Source: Acephala macrosclerotiorum | Taxonomy: Eukaryota > Ascomycota > Leotiomycetes > Helotiales > Mollisiaceae | NCBI GenBank assembly: GCA_014904845.1 | Contig: MU119322.1 | Span: forward strand, 98,671-162,670 | DNA length: 64,000 nt | Direction of reading: 5' to 3' | Shown: in pieces, positions 52,371 to 62,914 of the stretch | Layout of the letters: each line of letters starts with the position of its first letter | How positions within the stretch are numbered: position 1 is the first letter of the stretch | The notes under the pieces: generated by a model | Told to the model about the DNA's origin: nothing | The model's input: the letters and a program-made list of their open reading frames with translations, nothing else | Database searches by the model: none | Program-made: the position numbers and the translations under genes

Positions 52371-54107
52371 TCATAATCGGGGCCCGTTTCTCTTGGTACT
52401 GTTTTCATTGTCCTCGCAGATTGTCTCCAACGTCCTGATCCACTTATCGAGAACTGCCTGTATCTTCTCCTTTGGATTACGGACAGCATTGAAGACCAAG
52501 CATAGCGTAAGCTTGTCATCCCAAGAGTGCGCACGACCGGAACTAGACGTTCGAATAAGTGAACGAAAGTGTACACACGAGGTCTGCCTCAGTAGCGGAA
52601 GCATACATACCAGAATGCCTGGATTTGGTCAGTGGCCATTTGATAAGACTCTAGGATGAGTTGTAAACCGCCGCTGTTGGTGATGGGGAATGTTTTGTTC
52701 AATATCTGAGATCCAGGAGGATCAGAGACGAAGTACGGGCATGTCTTCGGGTATGATGGCCCAATGTTGGCAATACCACTATAGGGAGATTCAGCATCAT
52801 TTGGGATTCCCGGTTTGACTACTCACGCCTTGTTCTCCGAAGCCTCAACAACTGCCTTTGCACCCGCTTCCATAGTCTTCGCTATGCCCTTCATGCTCGA
52901 GACCCCAGCCCAGATTTTTGCAATGAACCTCGCGATTTCCCAGAAAGGATCGGGCTTGTTGAAAAGTGCACAGGGAACAAGGATGGGAAGGCTGGATGTC
53001 GCGATGTTGACGAATTCTTTGCGATCGGAATATGGCTGCAGCATCCATCCGTTGCGTAGATCTAGGACCGAACCGCTCCTGAAGATGTCTTCGGCACCAG
53101 GGGCAATATCCATCGATTGGTAGACGGCCATCAGCAAGCCTGCATGCATCACGGAGGCAAGCTTCAGCTCGTGCTTTCTACTCACGGCGAGAAGCCGAGG
53201 AAGAAATGAAGCCTCAAATGTGTGTGAGACAAGCTGTGTGCCGCGATGCTCTGGCTTTGGGGGTCCGAGTTTAGGTCGATAGATAGGAAGCCCGGTATCT
53301 GGCTGCAATATGAAGTGTTAATGAGCTGCAGTGCATATTGACCATTAGGGAGTGGTTCACCTTTGACAAGCCCTTCAATGTGGACAAGGTAGGAAAAGGG
53401 ATGTTCGATGCAGGCTTGGAGTGCTCTACTTCATCCTCTTTCATAAGCACAACAGAGGGCGGGAAAAGTCTGCAGACCTCTTGTCCCCAAATAATCTGCT
53501 CTGCACCTATGGGTGAAGCAATCCGAGATAGAAACTCGTTGAATATACACTTGATTCCCGTACCGTCAACAAAAATATGACTCGTGTGCATCACAACGTC
53601 GAAATTCGAGACTCCCGATTTTACGGCCTCCTCTGGGGAAATGACAACGTATGCTAGATGGAGATCGCCAGCTCCTGTTGGCAATGGAGAGGTCCGACTA
53701 AGATGTTGTCTCAATCCAAGCCACCCGCCTTCTCGAATAACGATAGACACTGTTCGTTCTGCCCAGTGCTGGATACCATTCTCGGATTCTTCTTTGTAGA
53801 TAGCCTTCTTGTCATCAACTACATATGCCGCGAGGGTAGGATATCTCCATCTAGTCTGTTTGAAAGCCTCGATCGCTGTGGCGTGCAGCTCTGAAGCACC
53901 GAGAAGTCGAGCAGGAGTGCCGGACATGCTAGACTGAACTTGAATGGTGGCTCCAATGAAACCGCAGTGTTGGCCATAGAGCTCTCGGTTCAGGATCGAG
54001 TACATTCGTTCAGGATAGCTGAGCTGCCGCTCCATCCCAATGCCGGTTCTCCGCCATGAGTGCTGCTCGCGGCGACTTTTATCACTCAACACCTCCACGA
54101 AAGACAT
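52371..54107 (-). CDS. condensation/acyltransferase-superfamily protein, Tri3-like
   Basis: Four exons on the minus strand: 54107-53361, 53302-52827, 52745-52611 and 52542-52371, giving 509 residues with all phases consistent. Residues 174-182 read HTSHIFVDG, the HxxxDG active-site motif of CoA-dependent acyltransferases and condensation domains. Supporting blocks are RWRYPTLAAYVVD (86-98), QHWAERTVSIV, SVLDLRNGWM and the C-terminal KLTLCLVFNAVRNP. The layout resembles the Tri3 acetyltransferase group, enzymes that acetylate hydroxyl groups on secondary metabolites; the substrate here is unknown. Intron 2 is ambiguous. The acceptor giving an 81-nt intron (52746-52826) keeps the frame. A better-looking 47-nt intron (acceptor at 52780) adds GIANIGPSYPKT but then hits a TGA, which would mean a one-base frameshift. 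Intron 1 has a GTGAAC donor. No biosynthetic core enzyme lies nearby. Confidence 0.8.
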
Positions 54108-55069
54108 CGGGAGAAGATGCAGAGATGCAGAGGAGCGCGGTTTTGAAGAGTAATAAGGTATCGAGCAATCGAGACGGGTGCGGGTGAGATACTGTATTTA
54201 TCAAAAGGACTAAAGGCTCACGGCGATTTGTAGCTTGTCATGGAGTTCTCTAATCACTTGGGTTGGAAGCATTCTTCTTCTAACTGTTACGTAGTACTAG
54301 ATTTTAGTGCACCATAGGCGGGTTGACACCGCACAGATCGGAGGCTGAGTCCATCTCCTACTTCGAACAAGCGTGACGTCCACGAAAACTGCCAAAACTA
54401 GAAATGAATTGCATCATTGAAACAGAAGACGAAAGCATAGTTTCAGACACTTTCCCACCTCCCGTAGTCATTCCATGCAGCGGTGTTGATTGATCTTTCA
54501 GCTGAGAAAAGAGCCTGATGCAAATAGTACAAGCCATAGATGGGACACATGTAACATGCAAAATCTCAAGTACCCAAACTCGCGGTCAAGAGGCCAATGA
54601 ATTGAGAAGATTGCTCGAGGACACCGAGAAAATGGTTGCACTTGCACGGGGAGGCGCGCAGCAGCAACTGCCGTGCGACGTTCCGATGGGAGAGCTGGAA
54701 AGAACAATTACTTTGCTGATGAGCCTATTCTCGTTGGACGGGTATTATAGAGGTCGGATGACCAAGCCTCTGGAGAGAGTCGACATTCAATGCGTGCACG
54801 GGAAGCGGCGACCCAAGGCGTAGTCTGTCCACAGTTACCAGTGGGGGTGCGTTAGAGGCTCTTGCTCTTACCTTTTGGGTTTGCATCACGCGTAGCCCAG
54901 CCCCCGGAAAGCAGTTCAGTTGTGTTACTGTTACTGCGGCGGTTCCTGAGGTCCTCTCAGGACAGATGAAGCACGGCCGTGTCACTGTGCAATCTGGTGA
55001 AGTGGAGGAAGGAAGAACAGAATACGACGACGAATTTGCTGGCCGTGGTGCCAAGAGTCACGTGGGAGG
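54108..55069. other. region between the acyltransferase and the transposon
   Basis: The first 100-200 bases should hold the acyltransferase promoter. A plus-strand ORF at 54518-54823 (101 codons; MQIVQAIDGTHVT, then ANELRRLLEDTEKMVALARGG) has plausible amino-acid composition but overlaps minus-strand ORFs of similar size and matches no family I know. It is not called as a gene. The transposon inserted at the TA at 55070. Confidence 0.35.
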
Positions 55070-55112
55070 TAATCGAGATCCCGTGACAGTGCACCACCCT
55101 AGCAAAAGCACC
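55070..55112 (+). repeat. left terminal inverted repeat of the pogo-type element
   Basis: Pairs with 57236-57278. The central bases GACAGT (left) and TAGCGA (right) differ; the outer and inner blocks agree. The relic at 8180 carries the right-end version. Confidence 0.85.
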
Positions 55113-55155
55113 AAAAAAAAATGCGTAAATTTACCCCACTATCATCACTTCAACC

Positions 55156-57119
55156 ATGGGTAGAGTCGATAAATCAGCACTTGTAACCTCCGCAGTGGAA
55201 GCAATCAAAAGCGGAAGGCTCAGTCATGCTAGAGAAGTAGACAGAGAGTTTAAAGTTCACTACACGACTGTCACTAGAAGATTGAAGGGCATTACTAAGA
55301 CTAGGCGAAAAGCCCAATCATTCCACCACCAAGCTCTCACCAACGAGCAAGAAGAGCTCTTAATCACTCAGATTAATAAGCTTACAAACCGAGGAATGCC
55401 CCCCCACTAGTCAAATAGTCAAGAACTTTGCAGAAGAGATTAGGAGAGCAGCGGTTGGAAAGAACTGGACCGGTCAATTCATTTAGCGTCACAAGCTTAG
55501 ACTTAAAAGTGCCTATTTACGGAACATCGATAATCTGCGCTCTTTTGCAGAGCAAGCGGAAATGTTTATAATGTTCTTTACACTAGTAAAGTCTTCATTT
55601 ATGCTTGTTTTAATCCATTTAGTGTCTCAATAGTTGACGTAATTGGAATGTCTAGCTAGTTCAAGTCATCGAAAAATACTATATTACGGTAGAGAATTTC
55701 TATAATTTCGACGAAAAAAGATTCTTTATTGGTATAGCACGTACGATGAAAAGGATTATGACTTTGAAAGCATATAAATCTGATCGCATCATCAAAAACA
55801 AGCAAGATGGGAGCAGAGAATTCATATCTTTACTCGCCTGCGTATCTGCCATTAGTCGAGCAATACTTCTACCTTTTATATACCAAGGCAAATCAGGCGA
55901 TTTACAGGACACTTGGATGCAAAATGTGGATCCAAACGATGGAATATTTTTTGCTACTTCGAACAATGGATGGAGTAATAACAGGCTTAGACTAATTTGG
56001 TTACAGCGAGTCTTTGAACGCTTCACTCAATTTATCAGTCCGAAGATGAAGCGGTTTCTTTTAGTTGATAGACATTTTTCTCACGTTAATATGGAGTTTA
56101 TTAATTGGTGTAATTCTCATAGAATCATACTTCTAGTTTTACTACTTCACACAACGCATAGACTTCAACTTTTAGATGTGAGTCTATTTTAGCCACTTTC
56201 TATAGCATATTCCCAGGAACTAGAGAAACTCATGTCGAACAGTAGAGGCCTAGTTACTATGTCTAAACGTTTCTTTTACTTACTTTTTAAAAGTGCTTGA
56301 AAAACGTCTTTTACACGCCAGAATATTCAACGTGCATTCGAAAAGCCTAGAATCTGGCCCGTCGATTATCTCAATATTGTCTTTCAAATTACTAGGCTTA
56401 CAATTTATTTTAGCGCATTAATTGATTTCTTACGATCCTCTAAGAATACTAAGAATATTCGCCACATGAAAACCGAGTATAATAAGAAGTCTGGCATCGA
56501 GAAAAAGAAGGCAGTAGATGATATGTTTAATATTATGTTGAAAGGCTTCTCTAAGATTTCTATCTTAGAACATGAGAATCGAGGCCTTCGCAATGCTATT
56601 ATTATGGAGCAGAAGAAGCGTAAGAGGGGTAGAAAGCTGGATTTGAAAGGTGAAAAAAGTAATAAGATGGAAGCATGGTCTCCATCGAAAGTAATCAAAG
56701 CGATAGTCTACTAGGCCGAGTTAGAAATCAAAGCTCAATTGGATCAAGAAACTAAAGAGACTAGAAAGATTGTAAAAGCAGCTAAGAAAGTGGAAAACGA
56801 TCAGAAGAAGAATGAGCAAATCGCTCGTCAAGCAGCGAAGCAATTGCAGAAAAAATTGGCAAAAGCTGCTTTTACTCTACCTACCTCGCCACAGAAAGCT
56901 CTCGCCGAGCCTAAAAAAAAGACGATTAAGCTTTAGGCACTTGTTTTAGAGGCCTCAGAAGCTAATATGCCTTTTTCTAGTTCTTAGAAACAGCAGCAAG
57001 AAGTTATTCAGAGTTTAGTAGTCACATTAAAAGTGGTCGTGCCGGATTCAGGGCCGAAACAAGTAAAACGCAGTAGGCGCACAATCAGACTGCCAAAAAG
57101 ATTCGAACATAAAAAATAA
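55156..57119 (+). pseudogene. pogo/Fot1-type transposase, with stops and frameshifts
   Basis: Begins at ATG 55156 with a CENP-B/psq-type DNA-binding N-terminus (VTSAVEAIKSGRLSHAREVD, TVTRRLKG). A run of seven C at 55399-55405 shifts the frame; the homology resumes as TSQIVKNFAEEIRRAAVGK, then NWTGQFI and a TAG. After a damaged stretch, the frame from 55692 reads NFDEKRFFIGIARTMKRI (catalytic D; usual motif WDEKGF). DGSREFISLLACVSAI, LLVDRHFSHVNMEFINW (second D; VDGH is usual) and HTTHRLQLLDV (third D) follow. The C-terminal Lys-rich coiled-coil part (LEHENRGLRNAIIMEQKKRK) runs with internal TAGs to a final stop at 57117-57119. The three acidic residues survive, but at least one frameshift and several stops make it inactive. 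Confidence 0.9.
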
Positions 57120-57235
57120 CTTTGCGCGATTGTATCTAAATGAATAATAATTCTTTATTTCAAGTTTCAAGTCAATTGATAAAATGGTTGTGGTTTTACG
57201 AAATTTTGAAGTATGGTGGTAGTTTGATAAATGGA

Positions 57236-57278
57236 GGTGCTTTTGACCGGGTGGTGCTCGCTAACGGGAATTCGGTTA
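57236..57278 (-). repeat. right terminal inverted repeat of the pogo-type element
   Basis: Reverse complement begins TAACCGAATTCCCGTTAGCG and continues AGCACCACCC, GGTCAAAAGCACC. It agrees almost base for base with the end at 8180 onward, which is how the relic was recognised. Confidence 0.88.
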
Positions 57279-57859
57279 TGTGAGGCTATAGTACCCCACT
57301 AACCTAGAAAAGGGAAGTTGAAATATGGAGCTGAGTACGTCCAAAGTTACCAAGGAACTCATTATCCACAAATCATTGGATCTCCAGGACAGATTCCGTC
57401 CGGTTATTGCGAATTGGTGGAAAAACAGGCCTGCAAGACACGACCCGACACTATGGTCCACTATTGCTTCGGGTGTCCTGCATGCATCCCCTTCAAGCTG
57501 GGGACGCGAACATTCCCCACGGAGGTAGATCATAGATGCTGAATCAACTTGGTGGCGCAGGGTGCAGCTGTCCCTCTCACTCGCTCGGGGACGCGGACAC
57601 GAGCATGCTTCGAACCCGAGGCTGGACAGTGATTTGCGTGCTTGGATTCTTTCTTCTCACATCTATTCAGCGTTCATGAGGCCATAGTCCAGGAAGTGCA
57701 GCTAATTTGTTACCGGTTTGCCGCAGAGCGAAGCAAAGTCGAAGGTTACTAGAAAGTGCAAGAGTATCATTGCTTGTTGGACCAATAAATATACACATCT
57801 CGAATTCGACCTTGCTTGACACCTTTACAACAAACCCCGGTCGATCAGTCGCAATGGAA
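57279..57859. other. intergenic, between the transposon and the sugar transporter 3' end
   Basis: Includes the transporter's 3' untranslated region. The minus-strand frame continuing to 57667 past the transporter's last intron is a read-through of the wrong frame and not protein. Nothing else is recognised. Confidence 0.4.
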
Positions 57860-59879
57860 TTACATCTTGAGTTCGTGTGCAACTGGAACATTGATGGGCT
57901 CGATGTGAATGTGATCGACATTGTCAACGCTAAGATGTGCGTGATGTGCGTCCTCGACATGGAGAAGATCTCCTCCCTTCTCTGTATGGTTGGCACCGCC
58001 AAAGAGAACTGTTCATTCACAGTCAGAATCGTAGGCAGGAAGTTAAGAGGTTTGAGATACTGACCATCAACTTCCTCGAGCGGGACGCTCTTGGTTTCCG
58101 GAATCATGAACCATACGAAGAATGCCAGAAGTATGTTCGTCGTCATGAAGAAGAAGAATGACTTCAAACCGCAGTTGGCGTAGAAGGTCGGGAAGAACTG
58201 GTTGAAGATACACTGTGCAACGTTCTGCATCTGAGAGCACATACCAACGGCTTGCGATCGGACGTTCATGGAGAAGACTTCAGAAGTCCAAATCCAGGTT
58301 GTCGCACCCCAGGACGGCTTGTAGAAGAAAATAAACAAGAACAGCATGGCAACAATGGCGATGCCAACTGGCTCGTCCTTGCCTCCAGCCTTCGTATTTG
58401 GCGTTTCCATCCCAATGATTGGTACAATAAGCATGCAGCAAGCCATGCCAATAGCTCCGCCGATGAACAGGAATTTTCTACCAAATCGGTCGACGGTCCA
58501 TGCAGCATTCAGCGTGAACAGAATACCGCAGGTTGCATTCAAGGCATTGATCAGGTTGATAGTCTCAGTAGAGGTCCAGACCTTCTTGTAGATAGTCGAC
58601 GAGTAAGAGTTCAGAGTTCCTTGCCCAGAAAGTTGCTGCCCAACATTGAGGACGAAAGCCAAGAGTAGACGCTTTCGGACAGAAGGATCTTTGAAGAGGG
58701 CCAGGTATGAGCCAGAAATGACTTCCTTCTCAAAGGTGATAGCTTCACGAATAGCCAGAATCTCGTCTTCAACTTCTTGATCAGTCTCGCGGACCCTCTG
58801 AAGGGATCTGCGAGCATCCTCGATGCGGTCGCCGTGTTGGATATACCATCGCGGGGTTTCGGGGAGGAAAGGTAATTGGCATAAGATGAGGACAGGAACA
58901 AGCATTTGGAATATAACGACCATCCTGGAATAGTGTCAGACATATGCCAACGAGAATGAGCAATAGCAATGAGGGAATACTTACTTCCAGTCCCATTCAC
59001 CGAGGATAGCGCTATGCTTTGCACATGCATAATTGACCCACTACAAGAAGTTAATATGGGCTTTCAAAGTGGATGCTTAGGAGTCGAGGGGCTCGGCTCT
59101 CTACGAGAAGGTACACTCGGGGCGGGATGTATACGTACGTATGCAATAAACGCACCCACAGAGTAAAAGAGCTGCCAGAATGACATGACCTTTCCTCTAA
59201 TTTCAGGAGGGGTGATCTCTCCTATGTATACAGGTCCGGCGGCTGTAAAGGTTGGTCAATCAAGGGATTGACGATAACGAGCTTTCGAAACTTACTTAAA
59301 GCCATTCCTTGCCCGATACCAATCAACACACGACCAAAAATGAAGACACCGATCTCATGACGTGGAGAAAAGGTTTGGATGATAGTAGCGATGACTGTAA
59401 TAAAGCAACCGATAGCCATGCCCCATCTCCGACCAAGGTAGTCTGCGGTAGGTCCACCCACGAACCATCCAGCTACGATGGCACCAATCGAGTAACTGGT
59501 GTTGATGAGACCAAGCAGTTCTCCTTTCTTCGCAATTATTAGCTTTAACATTTCTAACAGGGAACGTAGTATGGAGCATACAGGAGTATTGAACCAAGCT
59601 AGCCAGTGCTTGTTTGCTTGAACAGCGTTGAAGACTGCAGCATCGTATCCATATCTGAGCGAATCGAAGTCAGCCCTATTCGTTCTCGGGAGCGAACGTC
59701 GCTATGCCTGGGTCGTTTCTTGCAGACGGAGATCGACCAGGCTGGGAACAGTTTCCAACTTACAGCACCATGCACCCAGCAGCCACCATCGCCGCATACC
59801 TAGAAATGCATTAGTCTACTGATCTTATGTACTGAAGCCAGGATACTCACCAATTGTAGACACGGGTTTTGCTCACCAT
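57860..59879 (-). CDS. MFS sugar transporter (hexose/lactose-permease type)
   Basis: Eight exons on the minus strand: 59879-59851, 59799-59764, 59654-59582, 59527-59296, 59242-59139, 59040-58985, 58924-58065 and 58008-57860. All introns are GT..AG (51, 109, 54, 53, 98, 60 and 56 nt), phases agree, and the product is 512 residues, the usual length. Family signatures appear in order: YGYDAAVFNAVQ in helix 1, DYLGRRWG (75-82) between helices 2 and 3, GRVLIGIGQGMAL, EITPPEIRGK, PETPRW (198-203), GQQLSGQ in helix 7, DRFGRK (322-327) and PETKSVPLEEVD (from 452). The tail is His-rich (EDAHHAHLSVD). It should import a sugar across the plasma membrane by proton symport, an inference from the family; the sugar is unknown. 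The first two coding exons are only 29 and 36 nt. Confidence 0.92.
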
Positions 59880-60810
59880 TGTGGCGGCTTGAAGGCCAAT
59901 GACGGTGAAGGAGGTTGACAATGGGTTCGAGAGTAGCAGAGCTCGCTGGCTTCAGGACGAGAAAGCTGTCGAGAGAGAAAAGGATCAAGTGAGTGGAGCA
60001 GACACTCCATTTATTCGAAAAGACCATCTCCATTTTCCCATCAAAGGAAAGCTGCACAAGGTCCGGCTCCAGCTGCAGGCCACCAATCCTAGCATTAAGA
60101 TCCCCAGCACCCCAGATCGACTAAGACGAAAGCGTGGAGAAGCCGGAGAGAAGGGGTCGAAGCTGCAGGAGACAGCTGGGGAGGCTGTCGAGGACGCACT
60201 CTTGCGGCGTTTGGTTGTTGCGGAGAAACTTGCAGTGAGTTCTTCCTCCACTCACAGAGGCTGAAGCAAGGCTACTTTGGGCTTCATAGCCGACGGAATC
60301 CAGGCCGAGAACCCACCAATCCACAGATAGGCAGACAGATAGACACTTGCTAAAGAAGAGAGAGGATCAGGGACAGAAGCGATTAAATGGCCATATCACC
60401 CCCGGATCGCAGGTCGTGTTGATGAAGGAGTCTGGATGCCCCAGGTGGAGACGCGTCAGCCCCCTGAGATGTCGACTGATAGTCTGAATACTCTTGTGCT
60501 TTTTTCCACTGCAGATTGCAGTATCAATTGTAGCCCTGTTTCCAAGTGATTTGGTCGACGTCCGTTGCGCCCATCGACGACTGTACGAAGTACACCTCTC
60601 GGATTATCACATGGAGTCGGGACTCGCCGAAGATATAGTGCACTCCAGCGCCCGTTGTGCCTATTCCGAGAAATCTCGGAGCCAAGGACTTGCGAGCACC
60701 CACTGTCTACACCGACGACTTGGCACCGAGGCGCCTAGCAAGCTTGTTGATGCTTGTTCCCACTTCTCTAAAGGGAGGAATTTAAGGGGAGACATGGACC
60801 ATCCAGCAGA

Positions 60811-60860
60811 AGTTCAAGTTCAGGTTCAGGTTCAGGTTTAGATTCAGGTCCAAGTTCAAG
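60811..60860 (+). repeat. short hexamer repeat (GTTCAG)n
   Basis: About eight imperfect units of GTTCAG/GTTCAA/GTTTAG in a row, including AGGTTCAGGTTCAGGTTTAG. It sits at the end of a chance ORF, which gives that ORF its QVQVQVQV tail. Confidence 0.8.
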
Positions 60861-61032
60861 TGAACTATGCCTTTGACGATAGTTGAAGGTATCCTGCTAA
60901 GGGAAAAAAGGTTTGCTTTGAGGTTACGTAATAAAACGTGATATTTGCGGCACGTTTTTGCGCTAAGGTTTTGCTAAAAAACGCTAAGATGTGTCGCTTT
61001 TGGCATTTAGCGCTCCCCGTAAGACCTCTCGT

Positions 61033-61086
61033 AGGGGGGGTTGTAGGGGGGGGAACGCTTCTACTCGCGCCGGCGGAGCCGGTGCG
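61033..61086 (+). other. paired G-runs followed by a GC-rich hairpin
   Basis: Two runs of seven and eight G separated by TTGTA (61034-61053) could form a G-quadruplex. They are followed by the hairpin CGCGCCGGC-GGA-GCCGGTGCG (61066-61086), with one non-complementary pair. No coding frame contains both. It may be one end of a small mobile element, but no matching second end was found. Confidence 0.5.
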
Positions 61087-61506
61087 AATAAAAAGTTTAT
61101 ATATGAATTAAAAGTTTTATATTATTTCAAGTCGTCAAAGACAGAGCATGGCGTGAGGTACGAGGGACATCCCACTATAAAGGAGCGGTTTTAGAGTAAC
61201 GATCCATCACGTGATATGGTCCAAGTTTTCCTCGCCCAAAATCGAGAGTTTAGTAGGTAAGGAAGCGCTCGGACTAAAGCATGTGCAGTTGTTTTATTTA
61301 AATTGTTGGCACCGATCGATTGGTTGAGCTCACAAGTAGGAACGAGAAGGGAAAGTGCCAGTCGCGTGTTGCACGCGTTCAAGAGTCGGCTCAACTGCTC
61401 TTCATTTTCAGGCACAATGTCCTATATCGTTCGAGTCAATTTCAGAACGCCTACGCATATACTACAGCCTCTTGGCGGACGCCAACTTCCGACCGAGCAC
61501 CACCCA

Positions 61507-62241
61507 TCAGTTCTTTCGACCAAACACTTTCACACGAGTCTCCAGTAGCGCAAATTGCTTCTCAACACCGCCACGAGGAGGCCCAGTCGCCTTCCCAAAT
61601 ACCAATTGAGCACGCGGAGACCAACTAGCAGGAACGTCCCAAGTCTTCGCGACACCTTCGTTGATCAATGGGTGGAAGTGTTGAAGATTACAGCCTAAGC
61701 CCTCTGTGGCAAGAGCTGTCCACGCAATGAATTGGTTCATGCCTTGGGAGTGTTCGTACCCTATTTAAAGGTAAGTATACCGGACACAATCGGTTGCTGA
61801 AGTACATACAGTCTGGGTACTTGGCCATGAGATCTTGAAGTGGTTGAGGAAGTGACTTGGAAGCATCCGTGTCTTCGAAGAACAAGACCTGCGAATCAAT
61901 GTTAGTCCCATTTTCCGCATCTATGTTACTTGGAAACTACTCACGGTCCCGTAAGCATCGCGAAATCCTTGTATCTTCGACTCATATTGAGCAAACACAG
62001 GAGGCGGCATGGTGTTCTTGGCAGCGGCCATGCCGATATCCCAAAGTTTCTCATGCTCAGCACCAAAGAGGATGACAGCGCGGCAAGATTGAACATTGAA
62101 CGGCGAAGGAGCGTATTTTATTGCGTGGTTGACGATCATCTGAATGCGATCGTCTGAGATGGGGGATTCTTTCGAGAGACTGAGAACGGAGCGGCGGATT
62201 TTGATGGCTTCAAGGAATGATGTTCGGTATGCAGATGCCAT
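61507..62241 (-). CDS. nitroreductase-family oxidoreductase (fungal Frm2/Hbn1-like)
   Basis: Three exons on the minus strand: 62241-61945, 61888-61810 and 61760-61507, with introns of 56 and 49 nt, phases consistent, 209 residues (normal for the family). The N-terminus reads FLEAIKIRRSVLSLSKESPI, the R-R-S flavin-phosphate motif. Next come VNHAIKYAPSPFNVQSCRAV, where S-x-FN-x-QS contacts FMN, and GAEHEKLWDI. Exon 3 begins in WYEHSQGMNQFIAWTALATE and continues GLGCNLQHFHPLI, the second FMN-binding region. Members are small FMN-dependent, NAD(P)H-using reductases; yeast relatives act in lipid signalling and oxidative stress. No damage is seen. The start is supported by a clean exon 1 with no upstream in-frame extension needed. 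Confidence 0.92.
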
Positions 62242-62914
62242 GTTGATGATTGTTTGTTGCTTGGTTGAGAGGAGATGTCACTTTTTGGGAATGCTGATGT
62301 TTGTGTTGGGTGGCTGTGAGTGGAGTGCTGTTGAGAAAGAATTTCTTGATGATGAAAAGTGTGGGAAGGGAGGAGCTTGAGGGGTATTTATCCTCACTTC
62401 GAACAGTATCGGAAAAGGCGATGGACTTAGACGATCCTACAATTGAGGAGTGCCTTGTGATGGAGTTAAGACTGGACTGCGCCCTGGAAGACGCAACAAC
62501 ACGGCTCCCACATCCAGGCCAGGAATTGCGGCTTGATCCCTTGAATATGTCGTGAAAACCTACCAATAAGCAATGCTCGCTTGTCATTGAAGCCTGCAAG
62601 GACCGTGACACGATTACACAGTCAGGATCGAGCATGGTCCTTTGCTGGACATACTGTATCGTATGCCCGATGAGAGTCAGCCTTCGGGTACCTGGCCACA
62701 GCGGCACAGCTTGAAAGATGGAATCTGATACAAGATGGCTCGCACGCTTTCCCCTTTACAGTAGGCGGGGCGAACAAGCTTTGCGGAGGTGAAGTGCCAC
62801 CACGGCTCCCACGACGGGCAAGTGAGGACTTATATTTTTGTATCCGATCAGCTTCTTGTTTGAGCATGGCGGCACTTGTAAAGGGTTGCGATATAGTATG
62901 CAAGATTTAATAGT
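62242..62914. other. right edge of the gene island, no supported gene
   Basis: Contains the nitroreductase promoter. A minus-strand ORF at 62622-62903 (KYKSSLARRGSRGGTSPPQS) ends close to the AT boundary and has biased Ser/Arg/Pro composition; it may be part of a decayed repeat but is not called. Composition switches to AT-only at about 62915. Confidence 0.4.

Larger units (their letters stand above)
55070..57278 (+). mobile_element. pogo/Fot1-type DNA transposon (Tc1/mariner superfamily), degenerate
   Basis: A 2.2-kb element bounded by TA dinucleotides at 55070-55071 and 57277-57278. It has 43-bp imperfect inverted terminal repeats (55070-55112 and 57236-57278, counting the TA) sharing TAAxCGAxxTCCCGT, GCACCACCC and AAAAGCACC. 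It encodes one transposase with an N-terminal helix-turn-helix and a DDE_1 catalytic region, now broken. It is much less AT-shifted than the copy at 8180, so it either largely escaped RIP or moved here later. Its degeneracy means it could only move with help from another transposase. Confidence 0.92.
59880..61506. other. intergenic region, no supported gene
   Basis: The first several hundred bases should hold the transporter promoter and leader. Several overlapping ORFs of 65-120 codons occur on both strands, without domains and with compositions typical of chance frames. A hexamer repeat (60811-60860) and a G-run/hairpin segment (61033-61086) are listed separately. The AT-richer stretch 61087-61135 may be the remains of a small inserted element. 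Confidence 0.4.

Noticed and set aside
54518..54823. 101-codon plus-strand ORF with helical, charged composition
   Set aside because: No family is recognised and minus-strand ORFs overlap it; not enough for a gene call.
57667..57859. Long C-terminal extension of the transporter ORF
   Set aside because: It is read through the last intron in the wrong frame. Splicing at 58064/58009 gives the typical EEVDVLFGGANH ending and a stop at 57860.
52371..62241. Biosynthetic gene cluster made of acyltransferase, transporter and nitroreductase
   Set aside because: No polyketide synthase, peptide synthetase, terpene cyclase, P450 or cluster regulator is present, and a transposon separates the first two genes. 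Proximity alone is weak evidence.
62622..62903. 93-codon minus-strand ORF at the island edge
   Set aside because: Biased composition and proximity to the repeat boundary suggest repeat debris; no domain.
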